A DNA stretch of 23,096 nt, from the NCBI GenBank assembly GCA_002070755.1, contig MWDY01000141.1, positions 1-23,096 of the forward strand. Reading direction: 5' to 3'. Each line of letters opens with the position of its first letter. Within the stretch, counting starts at the first letter, position 1. Under the pieces are notes generated by a model. The model saw only the letters and a list, made by a program, of their open reading frames with translations, had not been told where the DNA came from and did no database searches. The translations under genes and the position numbers were made by a program. Below, piece by piece: positions 1 to 7,076 of this stretch. The stretch is from Spirochaetes bacterium ADurb.Bin110 (GTDB taxonomy: Bacteria; Spirochaetota; Spirochaetia; Treponematales; Rectinemataceae).

Positions 1-1
1 A

Positions 2-148
2 AAGATCATCCTGCACGAGCTTTTGCACCTCAAATACCCAAATCACGGCAAAATGTTCAAATCGCTGCTCGCCACTTACCTTGCCAGACTCGGCGCAAAT
101 ACCAGGCATGCTGAGCCCGCTGAACAGGCCCGTGCAGAAAATGAATAA
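2..148 (+). CDS. YgjP/SprT-like zinc metallopeptidase, C-terminal fragment
   Basis: The open frame enters from the left edge and ends at TAA 146-148, giving about 48 residues. It holds HELLH (an HExxH zinc site with its catalytic Glu) followed by YPNHGKMF, the third-ligand motif usual in YgjP-like (DUF45/WLM) metallopeptidases, then a short Ala/Glu-rich tail. The N-terminal part lies outside the window. The C-terminus looks natural, because family members normally end soon after the NHxxxF motif. An IS3-family remnant begins at or next to the stop codon. The family assignment rests on the two motifs only; the substrate is unknown. Confidence 0.68.
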   Translation, partial: KIILHELLHLKYPNHGKMFKSLLATYLARLGANTRHAEPAEQARAENE

Positions 149-639
149 CTGGAAGGGTCCAGATATTTTGGACTCAAAGATAAGAGAAATCTATGAATTC
201 AGCTCCTCATATTCCCGAGGAGCCATATACCCTCGCGCAGAATGCTTTCTTACGCTGTTGTAATATAATTCTATGGAGCTGACCCGTGCCTTTCGCGCCT
301 GATCCTTTGTCTTGAATCTGGCTCAGTCATCGTGGACGATATCGACCTACCGACAATCTTGCGTGTAAACAGGTCCAAGAATGCCGCAAGATACAGATAA
401 CTTTCGTGCGTGGAAACATAGGTAATGTCTCCCAGCCACACCTTGACACTCTCGCCGTACTTCTCATGCTCGCTCGCCCAACGGTAGAGACTATTCGGAT
501 GCACTGAAAGTTGTTAAGCTACTTGAGATACCAGCTACTCATCATCGAGCACAATCTTGGCAGCTGCTACCTTAAACTCCTTGTTGAACTTCCTTCTGGA
601 CATGAACCCTTCCTCTTTCTCTTCATTTCATGTCCAGTT
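147..639 (-). mobile_element. IS3-family element remnant, internally deleted
   Basis: This interval carries only the start of orfA, a short piece around the first catalytic region of orfB, and the orfB C-terminus, so it is an IS3 element with at least two internal deletions. The boundaries are tentative. The sequence AACTGGA at 147-153 reappears inverted as TCCAGTT at 633-639, with similar flanking bases (ATAACTGGA against ATAAACTGGA), and these may be the terminal repeats. An intact IS3 element is about 1.2-1.5 kb; this one is under 0.5 kb. Confidence 0.55.
191..603 (-). pseudogene. IS3-family transposase orfA-orfB remnant
   Basis: Reading down from ATG 603-601, the product starts MSRRKFNKEFKVAAAKIV, an HTH_Tnp_1 (OrfA) N-terminus. 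It is interrupted by TAG and then TAA within 15 codons, and continues as QLSVHPNSLYRW (recognition helix). Directly after EHEKYGES it jumps to VKVWLGDITYVSTHESYLY and LDLFTRKIVGRSIS, the OrfB integrase-core block with the first catalytic Asp. After another deletion a shifted frame gives YYNSVRKHSARGYMAPREY, the OrfB C-terminus, ending at TAG 193-191. The second Asp and the Glu of DDE are missing, so it cannot transpose by itself. Confidence 0.85.
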
Positions 640-694
640 TATCACCCCTCCATTCATAAAGCGTGGCAATGCTCATGGCTGTGTATCCCATTCT

Positions 695-1621
695 CTACTT
701 TTCCCTATAAGCTTTAGAAAATCGGTGCGACAGTCCCATCAGCTGGTCAACCTCGAGGCGCATCGATTCAGTAAAGAACTGCGCATCTGCGCGGCGCGAG
801 ATAAGCTGTATGGGCAAGCCCTCTCGTTGCAACGCATACATTGCGTTGATGGGGTAGAGCTGATACTCGATCACCGAGGCTAAACCCAAGAAATCCTGGA
901 GTGCGCGCGCCCGTTCTTGTTGGTCGCTCCAGTGATTGCACATCCACACGTAGAGATCCGAGTGAAAATGTGTCATAATGCCAGAATAGCCCGCAGCGCC
1001 AGCCTGGAGCGAGGCGAGCAGCGTTGCGGCGTTGGCATTGAAGAGCTTAAAGCCACTGCCTTTTGCCGCCGCAATTTTGATGCTAATATCTCCAATGCGG
1101 CAGCTTGTGTCCTTTAGAAAGCCAAATCTACCGATTTCCACGATGAATCGCATAAGGTCAACGTTGAGAAGCCGTTTATAGGGTGCAGGGCACTCATAAA
1201 AACCAAGAAGAATATCGCGATCGAATCGGCCAAGAAACGTCTCGAGATTCTTTTTGAACACTTCATCGTTTTCGTTTCGGCGTGCGAGGCGGTTGGTCAC
1301 GAGGATCAGGGCATCGGCGCCAGTATCGGCCATCATCTTTGCTTCTTCTATCTGATCATCGAGCGTCTCGGCCACGTGGCCAGACACAAGCACAGGTACG
1401 CGGCCTTGCACAAATCGAATAGTCATGCGAGCAAGTGCAAGCCGTTCGTGCAGGCTGAGCTGGAACATCTCGCTCGATTGACAAACAGCGAAAAATCCAG
1501 CAACACCACGCGCAATATGCCACTCTATAAGCGCGCCCAGCGCATCCCAATCGATCCTGCCATCTTCCTTGTAAGGTGTAATAAGGGTAGGGTACACACC
1601 ATCCGGAATTGTCTGTTTCAT
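695..1621 (-). CDS. DapA/NanA-family class I aldolase, divergent (2-keto acid aldolase-like)
   Basis: A 308-residue TIM-barrel protein of the dihydrodipicolinate synthase/N-acetylneuraminate lyase family, which forms a Schiff base between a lysine and a 2-keto acid. The expected lysine is K170 in GFLKDTS, and the catalytic Tyr is Y142 in LGFYECP. The usual GTTGE loop is replaced by CQSSE (47-51), and the Arg that binds aspartate semialdehyde in true DapA is not in its usual GRTG context. A role in lysine synthesis is therefore unlikely. The start at 1621 has GAGG upstream; a longer reading to 1666 would run back into the preceding gene. It is the last gene of the iclR operon, 7 bp after the TRAP permease stop. 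The substrate is not readable from sequence. Confidence 0.85.
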   Translation of the reverse strand: MKQTIPDGVYPTLITPYKEDGRIDWDALGALIEWHIARGVAGFFAVCQSSEMFQLSLHERLALARMTIRFVQGRVPVLVSGHVAETLDDQIEEAKMMADTGADALILVTNRLARRNENDEVFKKNLETFLGRFDRDILLGFYECPAPYKRLLNVDLMRFIVEIGRFGFLKDTSCRIGDISIKIAAAKGSGFKLFNANAATLLASLQAGAAGYSGIMTHFHSDLYVWMCNHWSDQQERARALQDFLGLASVIEYQLYPINAMYALQREGLPIQLISRRADAQFFTESMRLEVDQLMGLSHRFSKAYREK

Positions 1622-1628
1622 GATGACC

Positions 1629-2927
1629 TCATTTATACCCTGATAGTTTAGGAATAAAAAGTACAAGATCGGGAATATAGGTTATCAAGAATAGGACAAT
1701 GATAATGACGAATACCATTGGCAAAATTTCTCTAATTATATCCTTCAGAGGTGCGCCAGAAAGCCCTGAAACAGTAAAGAGAAGCATACCATAGGGGGGT
1801 GTTGCAAGCCCAATCATGAGATTGAGCACCATCACCACGCCGAAATGCACAAGGTCAATGCCAAGCTGGCTCAAAATAGGAATGATAATTGGGGTAAATA
1901 TGAGCTGGATTGGCGTGGTATCGAGGAAACATCCAAGAATCAGCAAGGCGATATTGAGAATGAAGAGCATTACATATTTGTTCTGAGTGAGGCCGAGCAA
2001 GAATGTGGCAATCACATTGGGAATTTGCTCAATGCTCACAATATAGGAAAATGCAAATGAGCTTCCTACAAGAAGCGAAAGCGTCCCGGTGGTGCGCACT
2101 GCGTTGATAAGGCACTGCTTGAGTTCTTTCCAGCCAAGCGCTCGATAGACAAAAACTGAAATGAGGATTCCATAGAATGCTGCGAGCGCTCCTGCTTCCG
2201 TTGGTGTAACGACACCAGTATAAATTCCTCCCAATAAAATCACGACAGTAAAAAGCGCAGGCAATGCTTGTAAAGTAAATTTCCAAAATTCTCGAGGAGG
2301 GAAGCTCTTCCCTTCTGGATAATTTCTTTTATTAGAAATAATTGCATTATATATCAAAAGCGCTATTCCAATGAGCAAGCCTGGAATGATTCCCCCAAGA
2401 AACAGATAGCCTATCGACGTACTCGAAAGCATGGCGTACATAACCATAGGAATGCTTGGCGGAATAATTGGTCCGATAATCGCGCTCGCTGCTGAAATGG
2501 CGCAACTGTAGGCATCATCATAGCCCTGCTGCTGCATCGCTTTTAATTCCATATTGCCAGGCCCTGAGGCATCTGCAAGCGCTGAGCCGGTCATTCCAGA
2601 GAAGATGATAGAATTGATAATATTGACATGTGCAAGGGCGCCTTTTCGCTTGCCGACGAGTGCGCTCGAGAATGAAAAGATCATTTCAGTGACCTTACCA
2701 GAATTCATGATCTCAGCCATGAAAACAAAGAGCGGCACCGCAATGAGCACAAAGCTCGCATTCAAATTGGTTAGGAACTGAATCGCGACCATGTCGAGTG
2801 ACGCAGCAGGGTTATCGGAAAGCAGAAAATAGAAGGCGCTGGAAAGCATCATACCCGGCGCAAGGGGAATGCCAAGCAAGAATACCGCAACGAATGAAAC
2901 CACGAATACAATGAGCGGAATGTTCAT
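1629..2927 (-). CDS. dctM: TRAP transporter large permease (DctM family)
   Basis: A 432-residue, very hydrophobic protein with about 12 predicted membrane segments, the usual size of DctM. It starts MNIPLIVFVVSFVAVFLLG and has the conserved loop GPIIPPSIPMVMYA near residues 150-165 and PTEAGALAAFYG around 245. It forms the transport channel of a TRAP symporter, moving an organic or sugar acid with Na+ or H+ across the inner membrane. Its start overlaps the stop of the small-permease gene by ATGA, which points to translational coupling. It is flanked on both sides by genes of the same operon. Confidence 0.95.
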   Translation of the reverse strand: MNIPLIVFVVSFVAVFLLGIPLAPGMMLSSAFYFLLSDNPAASLDMVAIQFLTNLNASFVLIAVPLFVFMAEIMNSGKVTEMIFSFSSALVGKRKGALAHVNIINSIIFSGMTGSALADASGPGNMELKAMQQQGYDDAYSCAISAASAIIGPIIPPSIPMVMYAMLSSTSIGYLFLGGIIPGLLIGIALLIYNAIISNKRNYPEGKSFPPREFWKFTLQALPALFTVVILLGGIYTGVVTPTEAGALAAFYGILISVFVYRALGWKELKQCLINAVRTTGTLSLLVGSSFAFSYIVSIEQIPNVIATFLLGLTQNKYVMLFILNIALLILGCFLDTTPIQLIFTPIIIPILSQLGIDLVHFGVVMVLNLMIGLATPPYGMLLFTVSGLSGAPLKDIIREILPMVFVIIIVLFLITYIPDLVLFIPKLSGYK

Positions 2928-3421
2928 TCTGCGCCTCCTGGGGCTTCTGGAGTAGTAAATTCTTTTACAATCTCAAGAGCGAGCCTAACAATCATATCCA
3001 CCAGATACACAACAAAAGGGAAATATGCGATATTCATGGGAATCCGCAGTGCATCCGATTTTTTATAGGCCATGAACTGTACATAATTCCATGAAGGAAC
3101 AAGAATAATCGCAAAAGCAATGAGAAGCAGCGCATTTCCCACAATGCGCATAATGCGTTTGGTTTCTGGTTTTGCTGCATCGTAGAGCATGGTAAATGCA
3201 ACCTGTGTGCCCATCCGTTTGGAGTAAAGGCCTCCAAGCAGTGCAGTCCACACAAAACAGATGAGGCTCAATTCTTCTGGCCATATCAGCGGCTTGAAAA
3301 ATTTACGCGCAAATATTTGGATCACAAAGGACACAAAAAGCGTACTAAATGTCAGTATAGGTACATAGAGTTCAATGCAGTCGACAAGGAATTTGCCTGT
3401 CTTTTTTAGCCAGTCTGGCAT
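2924..3421 (-). CDS. dctQ: TRAP transporter small permease (DctQ family)
   Basis: A 165-residue protein with four hydrophobic segments, the standard DctQ layout. It includes the conserved stretch WPEELSLICFVWTALLGG (about residues 47-64), where the E-E/F-W pattern is typical of the family, and a following amphipathic loop with RMGTQVAF. It pairs with the large permease to make the membrane part of the TRAP system. The gene ends by 4-bp overlap with dctM. A gap of 137 bp with a strong hairpin separates it from dctP. GGAGG stands just upstream of the start. Confidence 0.92.
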   Translation of the reverse strand: MPDWLKKTGKFLVDCIELYVPILTFSTLFVSFVIQIFARKFFKPLIWPEELSLICFVWTALLGGLYSKRMGTQVAFTMLYDAAKPETKRIMRIVGNALLLIAFAIILVPSWNYVQFMAYKKSDALRIPMNIAYFPFVVYLVDMIVRLALEIVKEFTTPEAPGGAE

Positions 3422-3518
3422 ACTGCCTCCTCTTAATCTGCCCTCTGTAAAGGCATTGGCGCAAAGACATCGATAGGTTCAATCGACAACCACAAAGCGA
3501 CGGTCACAAAGCAGAGCA

Positions 3519-3549
3519 ATTGCCCGGCGCATATTTTGCTCCGGGCAAT
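3519..3549 (-). promoter_or_regulatory. Intercistronic hairpin between dctP and dctQ
   Basis: ATTGCCCGG (3519-3527) pairs perfectly with CCGGGCAAT (3541-3549). The stem can extend inward (GGCGCA against TGCTCC with one mismatch). On the minus strand no run of T follows, so it is not a canonical intrinsic terminator. It lies 10 bp after the dctP stop. Such hairpins often protect the 3' end of binding-protein mRNA or partly stop transcription, so that binding protein exceeds permease. That role is inferred. Confidence 0.6.
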
Positions 3550-3558
3550 CATCCTGCA

Positions 3559-4557
3559 CTATTTCAATTTTTGGATTTCATCATAGAGTGCCATATCCCA
3601 GTCTTTTGAGATATCTTTGCCTTCTGTAAGATAGAAATTCTTTGCATATGCAGCAAATGCATCTCGATCAGGATTTTCTATAACAATAAGGCCTTGCTGA
3701 CGGAAGAAATCCAGAATTTCCTTCTCGTTATCGAGATTTGTTTTATCGCAGAATTGGCGTGCTTTCTCCAGTGCCTGCATAATCCAGTCTTGCTGTTGCT
3801 TTGTCAGGCTTTGCCATTTTTTCTCATTGATAGAAGGCCATACTGAGTCAACCAGATGATTAGTGAGAACTATGTACTTGGTGACTTCATAAAATTTGGC
3901 ATTCTTATCTGTTGGGAGAGGATTATCCTGGCCATCAACAGCGCCGGTTTTGAGACCCATATACAATTCGTTAAAGGCCATTGGGGTTGGGTTTGCTCCA
4001 AGAGCTTTGCCCATAGCGATCCAGGTAGGACTCTGCGGAACACGCAACTTCACACCTTTCATCTGCTCGGGCTTTGTGACTGGGCCAACTTTTGCTATGA
4101 GGTTGAGCTGACGAGTACCAAGATAGAATGCGCAGAGCGGCCGGACACCTGTTTTCTTGGCCACATCTTCGAATATCTTCTTGCCGATGGGGCCATTAAA
4201 AGTCTTCGTCATCTGATCATAGCTTTGGAATGTATAGGCTGCGCCAAACATCGAAAGGTAAGGGACAAATTCTGCAAGCCACGATGCAGAACTATAGACC
4301 ATATCGACTGTTCCCTTACGAATGGCATCCTGCTCGGCCTGCTGAGTAAATAGCTTTCCAGAATCATAGACGTCGACCTGAATTTGCCCACCTGAGAGTT
4401 TTTCCACCTCGTCCTTGAAAACGTACATTGCCTGTGTATGCGCATCGGTTGGTACGCTGACTGATGTGAACACAAGCTTGACAGGCTTTTGCTGAGCGAG
4501 AACTGCTGTGCTGGCAACAAGCAACATAATCAGCACTGCAACAATACACTTCTTCAT
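3559..4557 (-). CDS. dctP: TRAP transporter substrate-binding protein (DctP family)
   Basis: A periplasmic solute receptor of 332 residues. A signal peptide (MKKCIVAVLIMLLVAST, then VLA before Gln-Gln) is followed by the DctP fold. The family signature is present: KGVKLRVP with the Arg (about residue 172) that forms the salt bridge to the ligand carboxylate, and NELYMGLKTGAVDGQDNP (about 196-213). The start at 4557 is chosen because AAGGAGG lies at the right distance; an upstream in-frame ATG at 4584 would sit before that site. It delivers the ligand to DctQM encoded downstream. An acidic ligand is expected from the conserved Arg; its identity is unknown. Confidence 0.94.
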   Translation of the reverse strand: MKKCIVAVLIMLLVASTAVLAQQKPVKLVFTSVSVPTDAHTQAMYVFKDEVEKLSGGQIQVDVYDSGKLFTQQAEQDAIRKGTVDMVYSSASWLAEFVPYLSMFGAAYTFQSYDQMTKTFNGPIGKKIFEDVAKKTGVRPLCAFYLGTRQLNLIAKVGPVTKPEQMKGVKLRVPQSPTWIAMGKALGANPTPMAFNELYMGLKTGAVDGQDNPLPTDKNAKFYEVTKYIVLTNHLVDSVWPSINEKKWQSLTKQQQDWIMQALEKARQFCDKTNLDNEKEILDFFRQQGLIVIENPDRDAFAAYAKNFYLTEGKDISKDWDMALYDEIQKLK

Positions 4558-4608
4558 AATGAACCTCCTTAGATTAATCCTCAATTTCTAGCCATTTGAA
4601 TGGCTAAA

Positions 4609-5541
4609 TTATCCTGCTTTCAAGACACCAACCGCCACCATGGCTATGCGAATATTCTCAATTTCTTCTGGACTACCTTGAATGAGTGGCGCGCGAGGAT
4701 ATCCTGCATCGAATCCATAAAGCCGAAGCGCTTCTTTCAAGAGTGGTGCTCCATTTGTTCTATTATTTTGGCTAAGGCATTTCAAAAATGGATAAATCTT
4801 CCGTTGCTGCTCTGCTGCTGCTTGGACTTTTCCTGCGAGAAAATCTTCAATCATCGATCTGATAAGATGCCCGATAATGTGAGATGATCCTGACACAACT
4901 CCCCCGATGCGCTTTTCGCCACCCTGAGCATAGGCCTCGAGGATCATGGTATCATCGCCATTGTAGACAACAAATTCTTCAGGTGTAGCGTTCAGAAAAG
5001 CGGTGATTTGTTTAGGATTCAATTCTGCCTCCTCTTTAATTCCTACTATATTAGGCTGCTTCGCAAGGCGGCATAGAGTGGCGGGTTCTATATTAACGCC
5101 GGTATAAATTGGAATATTGTACAGCAGTATGTTGACAGGCACTGATGTCGCCACCTGCATGAAATGGCGATAGAGTTCTTCCTGGTTTGGCTTTGTATAA
5201 TATGGAGCAACAATCATCACTGTCTCAAAGCCTATTTCTTCAGCCTTTTTTGCAAGTTGTATTGTTTCGATGGTGGATGCTGCTCCGACACCTGGAATTA
5301 TGGGGATCCGATTGCCGACGCGTTCTTTAATAGTTTCGAATAATCTTACCCTCTCGTCGAATCTCATGGCATAGAATTCGCCTGTTGAGCCTGCAAGGAC
5401 AAGGCTGTCGCCTTTCTTTTGATTTATGATGAATTCAGCAAGTGCTGCTGCTTTTTCATAATCAACACTCCCATCTTCTCGGAAAGGTGTCAGCATAGGT
5501 ATGAGTATCTTGCCATAGTACTCTTTTACAAATTTTGCCAT
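4609..5541 (-). CDS. DapA/NanA-family aldolase (2-keto acid lyase-like)
   Basis: A 310-residue TIM barrel with the intact class I aldolase motifs: GSTGE (51-55), YYTKP, LLYNIP with catalytic Y141, and GIKE with Schiff-base K169. In biosynthetic DapA the loop after LYNxP reads GRTG, and its Arg binds the substrate carboxylate; here it reads IYTG, so the Arg is lost. This points to a catabolic 2-keto-3-deoxy sugar-acid or similar aldolase. N-acetylneuraminate lyase also lacks that Arg, but no other sialic-acid gene is nearby. The gene lies between iclR (29 bp away) and dctP (51 bp away), with AAGGAGG before ATG. Confidence 0.88.
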   Translation of the reverse strand: MAKFVKEYYGKILIPMLTPFREDGSVDYEKAAALAEFIINQKKGDSLVLAGSTGEFYAMRFDERVRLFETIKERVGNRIPIIPGVGAASTIETIQLAKKAEEIGFETVMIVAPYYTKPNQEELYRHFMQVATSVPVNILLYNIPIYTGVNIEPATLCRLAKQPNIVGIKEEAELNPKQITAFLNATPEEFVVYNGDDTMILEAYAQGGEKRIGGVVSGSSHIIGHLIRSMIEDFLAGKVQAAAEQQRKIYPFLKCLSQNNRTNGAPLLKEALRLYGFDAGYPRAPLIQGSPEEIENIRIAMVAVGVLKAG

Positions 5542-5570
5542 AAAGACCTCCTTAAAGTGGATTGCACTTT

Positions 5571-6350
5571 TTAGCTGCTTGCACGACTATGATCCTTGTT
5601 TCGATATCCGAGCCGATGTGATATTTCGGCAGTTGCCTCCAAGAGCGCTGGAGTCATCAATTCGAGGCGCTTGAGCGTATTTCTCTCTGCAGGGCCTGAT
5701 ATGCTCACCGATGCAAAGACCTCCCCTTTCGAATTGAAGATCGGAGCCCCTACGCAGCGCAGATGATCCTCATGCTCCATGTCATCGATCGCATAGCCAC
5801 GTTCGCGAATAACTGCAATTTCTCTCCAGAGACGATCTTCAGTGGTGATTGTATGAGGAGTGAAGGATGGCAAACCTTTATTTTTGAGGATACGCTGTAT
5901 CTCAGCATTAGGCAAAAAAGCGAGAATAGCTTTGCCTACCGATGTGCAATGAAGAGGAGCATGAATACCTATGACTGAATAGGTTCGTAGGCGGCGCTTC
6001 GATTCAATACAATCAATATAGAGTACCTCATCGCGATCGAGCAAAACGAGATGAACTGTCTCATCGAATCGCTGATTGAGTCCGCGCAGAAAAGGAGCTG
6101 CGATGCGCACAAGATCATTCCCTGTCTGCGTACAATAGCCCAGTTCAATTAACCTGATACCAAGTGAAAATAGTCCTGATCCATAATCGCGCTCCAATAC
6201 CCTTTCAGAAGTAAGCGTTTCTAGTAGATTAGACACAGTGCTTTTTGGGAGCGAAAGCTCATGTGCAATATCCGAGAGACTTCGCTTTTTTCCATCAGAG
6301 AGAAGATCGAGAATTGCAAAAGCCTTAAGAACTGAGTTGACTTCCGCCAT
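5571..6350 (-). CDS. IclR-family transcriptional regulator
   Basis: A 259-residue regulator. Residues 1-60 form the winged helix-turn-helix (SLSDIAHELSLPKSTVSNLL is the HTH core). Residues about 75-250 form the IclR effector-binding domain, with HCTSVGKAILAF, the hinge block seen across the family, and FNSKGEVFASVSISGPA near the end. IclR proteins sense small acids such as 2-keto-3-deoxygluconate or glyoxylate. It is the first gene of the operon with two aldolases and a TRAP transporter, so it most likely controls that operon and itself. A near-consensus promoter and a 10-bp direct repeat lie immediately upstream. Confidence 0.93.
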   Translation of the reverse strand: MAEVNSVLKAFAILDLLSDGKKRSLSDIAHELSLPKSTVSNLLETLTSERVLERDYGSGLFSLGIRLIELGYCTQTGNDLVRIAAPFLRGLNQRFDETVHLVLLDRDEVLYIDCIESKRRLRTYSVIGIHAPLHCTSVGKAILAFLPNAEIQRILKNKGLPSFTPHTITTEDRLWREIAVIRERGYAIDDMEHEDHLRCVGAPIFNSKGEVFASVSISGPAERNTLKRLELMTPALLEATAEISHRLGYRNKDHSRASS

Positions 6351-6374
6351 CCTAAATTCCCTAAGAAGTGTACA

Positions 6375-6403
6375 TATATATGAACAAATTTCCTATATAT
6401 GAA
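6375..6403. promoter_or_regulatory. Candidate IclR operator: 10-bp direct repeat
   Basis: TATATATGAA occurs at 6375-6384 and again at 6394-6403, 19 bp apart, about two helical turns. The second copy touches the -10 box of the iclR promoter and the first lies just downstream of the expected start site, a placement suited to repression. Assignment to the IclR protein is inferred from position. Confidence 0.45.
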
Positions 6404-6431
6404 TTATCTCATGAGAATCGTATAGTGTCAA
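6403..6431 (-). promoter_or_regulatory. Sigma-70-type promoter of the iclR-TRAP-aldolase operon
   Basis: On the minus strand TTGACA (6431-6426) is followed after exactly 17 nt by GATAAT (6408-6403). The start site should fall near 6396, leaving a leader of about 45 nt before iclR. All six genes down to 695 are on the same strand, and no strong terminator is seen between them. Confidence 0.75.
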
Positions 6432-6589
6432 GAAAAATTTTCTACATAGAGAAATCTGGGTGAGCAGCAGCGCAAAGTGTCCATTTTAAAAAACCAACAA
6501 GGAGAAAAAAGAAAGCCCCACGGAACTCCGCTACAATGGGTTTTACCAAAAAACAAGTAACACAGTGTGCTAGAGCATATATTTTCAAA

Positions 6590-6613
6590 TATTCCTTTTT
6601 TCCCAAAGGAATA
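6590..6613. repeat. Perfect 9-bp hairpin
   Basis: TATTCCTTT (6590-6598) and AAAGGAATA (6605-6613) are exact inverted repeats around the loop TTTCCC. It is far from any intact gene end. It may be a relic of a transposon end; the role is unknown. Confidence 0.4.
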
Positions 6614-6734
6614 CAATGCATAGCATGCACAGCTGGACGCAGCGGAACAAATGCGGTCCAGAGGACCACTTCCCAAGTCGAGTACGCACTACGCACTGAT
6701 ACAGCGCATCGCCATGCTGATTCGTGACTGTTAT

Positions 6735-6925
6735 TCTAATGCGTGTATAGTGGGCAAAAGGGATCACGGGAATGTCTGCTGACGCTGATGGAACGAACGG
6801 CCTGTCTAGAAGTGATACGCAAACTAACAAGCAGAACCACACGTGCAGTCAGGCACGCCTTCGATCGGCTTGAACGGCAGTTAGGCAGTCGTCGCTTTCG
6901 AACTGTATTTTGTTTCATTCCATGA
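6735..6925 (+). pseudogene. IS30-like transposase fragment
   Basis: Two frames together resemble the start of the IS30 DDE domain. One gives ACIVGKRDHGNVC, like the usual xTVVGKRxG block. The next frame continues ECLLTLMERT, RKLTSRTTRAVRHAFDRLER and FRTVF, matching the LLTLxERKTR, xALxxLE and FxxIF pattern of the family. A one-base shift near 6770 breaks the frame. The expected TVDNGSEF block and all later parts are missing, as is a clear N-terminus. I judge it a short decayed relic; the match is by eye only. Confidence 0.5.
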
Positions 6926-7076
6926 AAGATCCTTCAATTGCTGCGTGCTGTTGCACTATCTTTGTACAACTTTGTTACATACTCCATGCCATTCTGCTCT
7001 GGGTGGATTTTTTGGAAAGCCTACGACTTTTGTGTAGATAGTCCTAAGAGCTTTGCATTCTCAGTGCTTTTCAATC

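Larger units (their letters stand above)
6432..7076. other. Gene-poor stretch between iclR and the LCCL gene
   Basis: No convincing intact gene is present. Short open frames occur on both strands, but none shows ribosome sites or family features. The stretch holds an AT-rich hairpin (6590-6613) and a decayed IS30-like transposase piece (about 6735-6925). From 6926 to 7076 I see nothing identifiable. Confidence 0.6.

Noticed and set aside
557..883. Plus-strand open frame of 108 codons over the end of the aldolase gene
   Set aside because: It overlaps the IS3 relic and the aldolase on the other strand, lacks a ribosome site and shows no protein-like pattern.
3856..4353. Plus-strand open frame of 165 codons opposite dctP
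   Set aside because: It is the antisense shadow of a well-defined DctP gene, with no start signals or family features.
695..5541. A sialic-acid (SiaPQM plus NanA) locus
   Set aside because: TRAP plus an aldolase fits at first, but no NanE, NanK or NagAB is present, and both aldolases show motif changes; the evidence supports only a generic 2-keto acid aldolase.
4609..5541. Biosynthetic 4-hydroxy-tetrahydrodipicolinate synthase (dapA) for lysine
   Set aside because: The Arg of the GRTG loop is Tyr here, and the gene sits in an IclR-TRAP catabolic operon.
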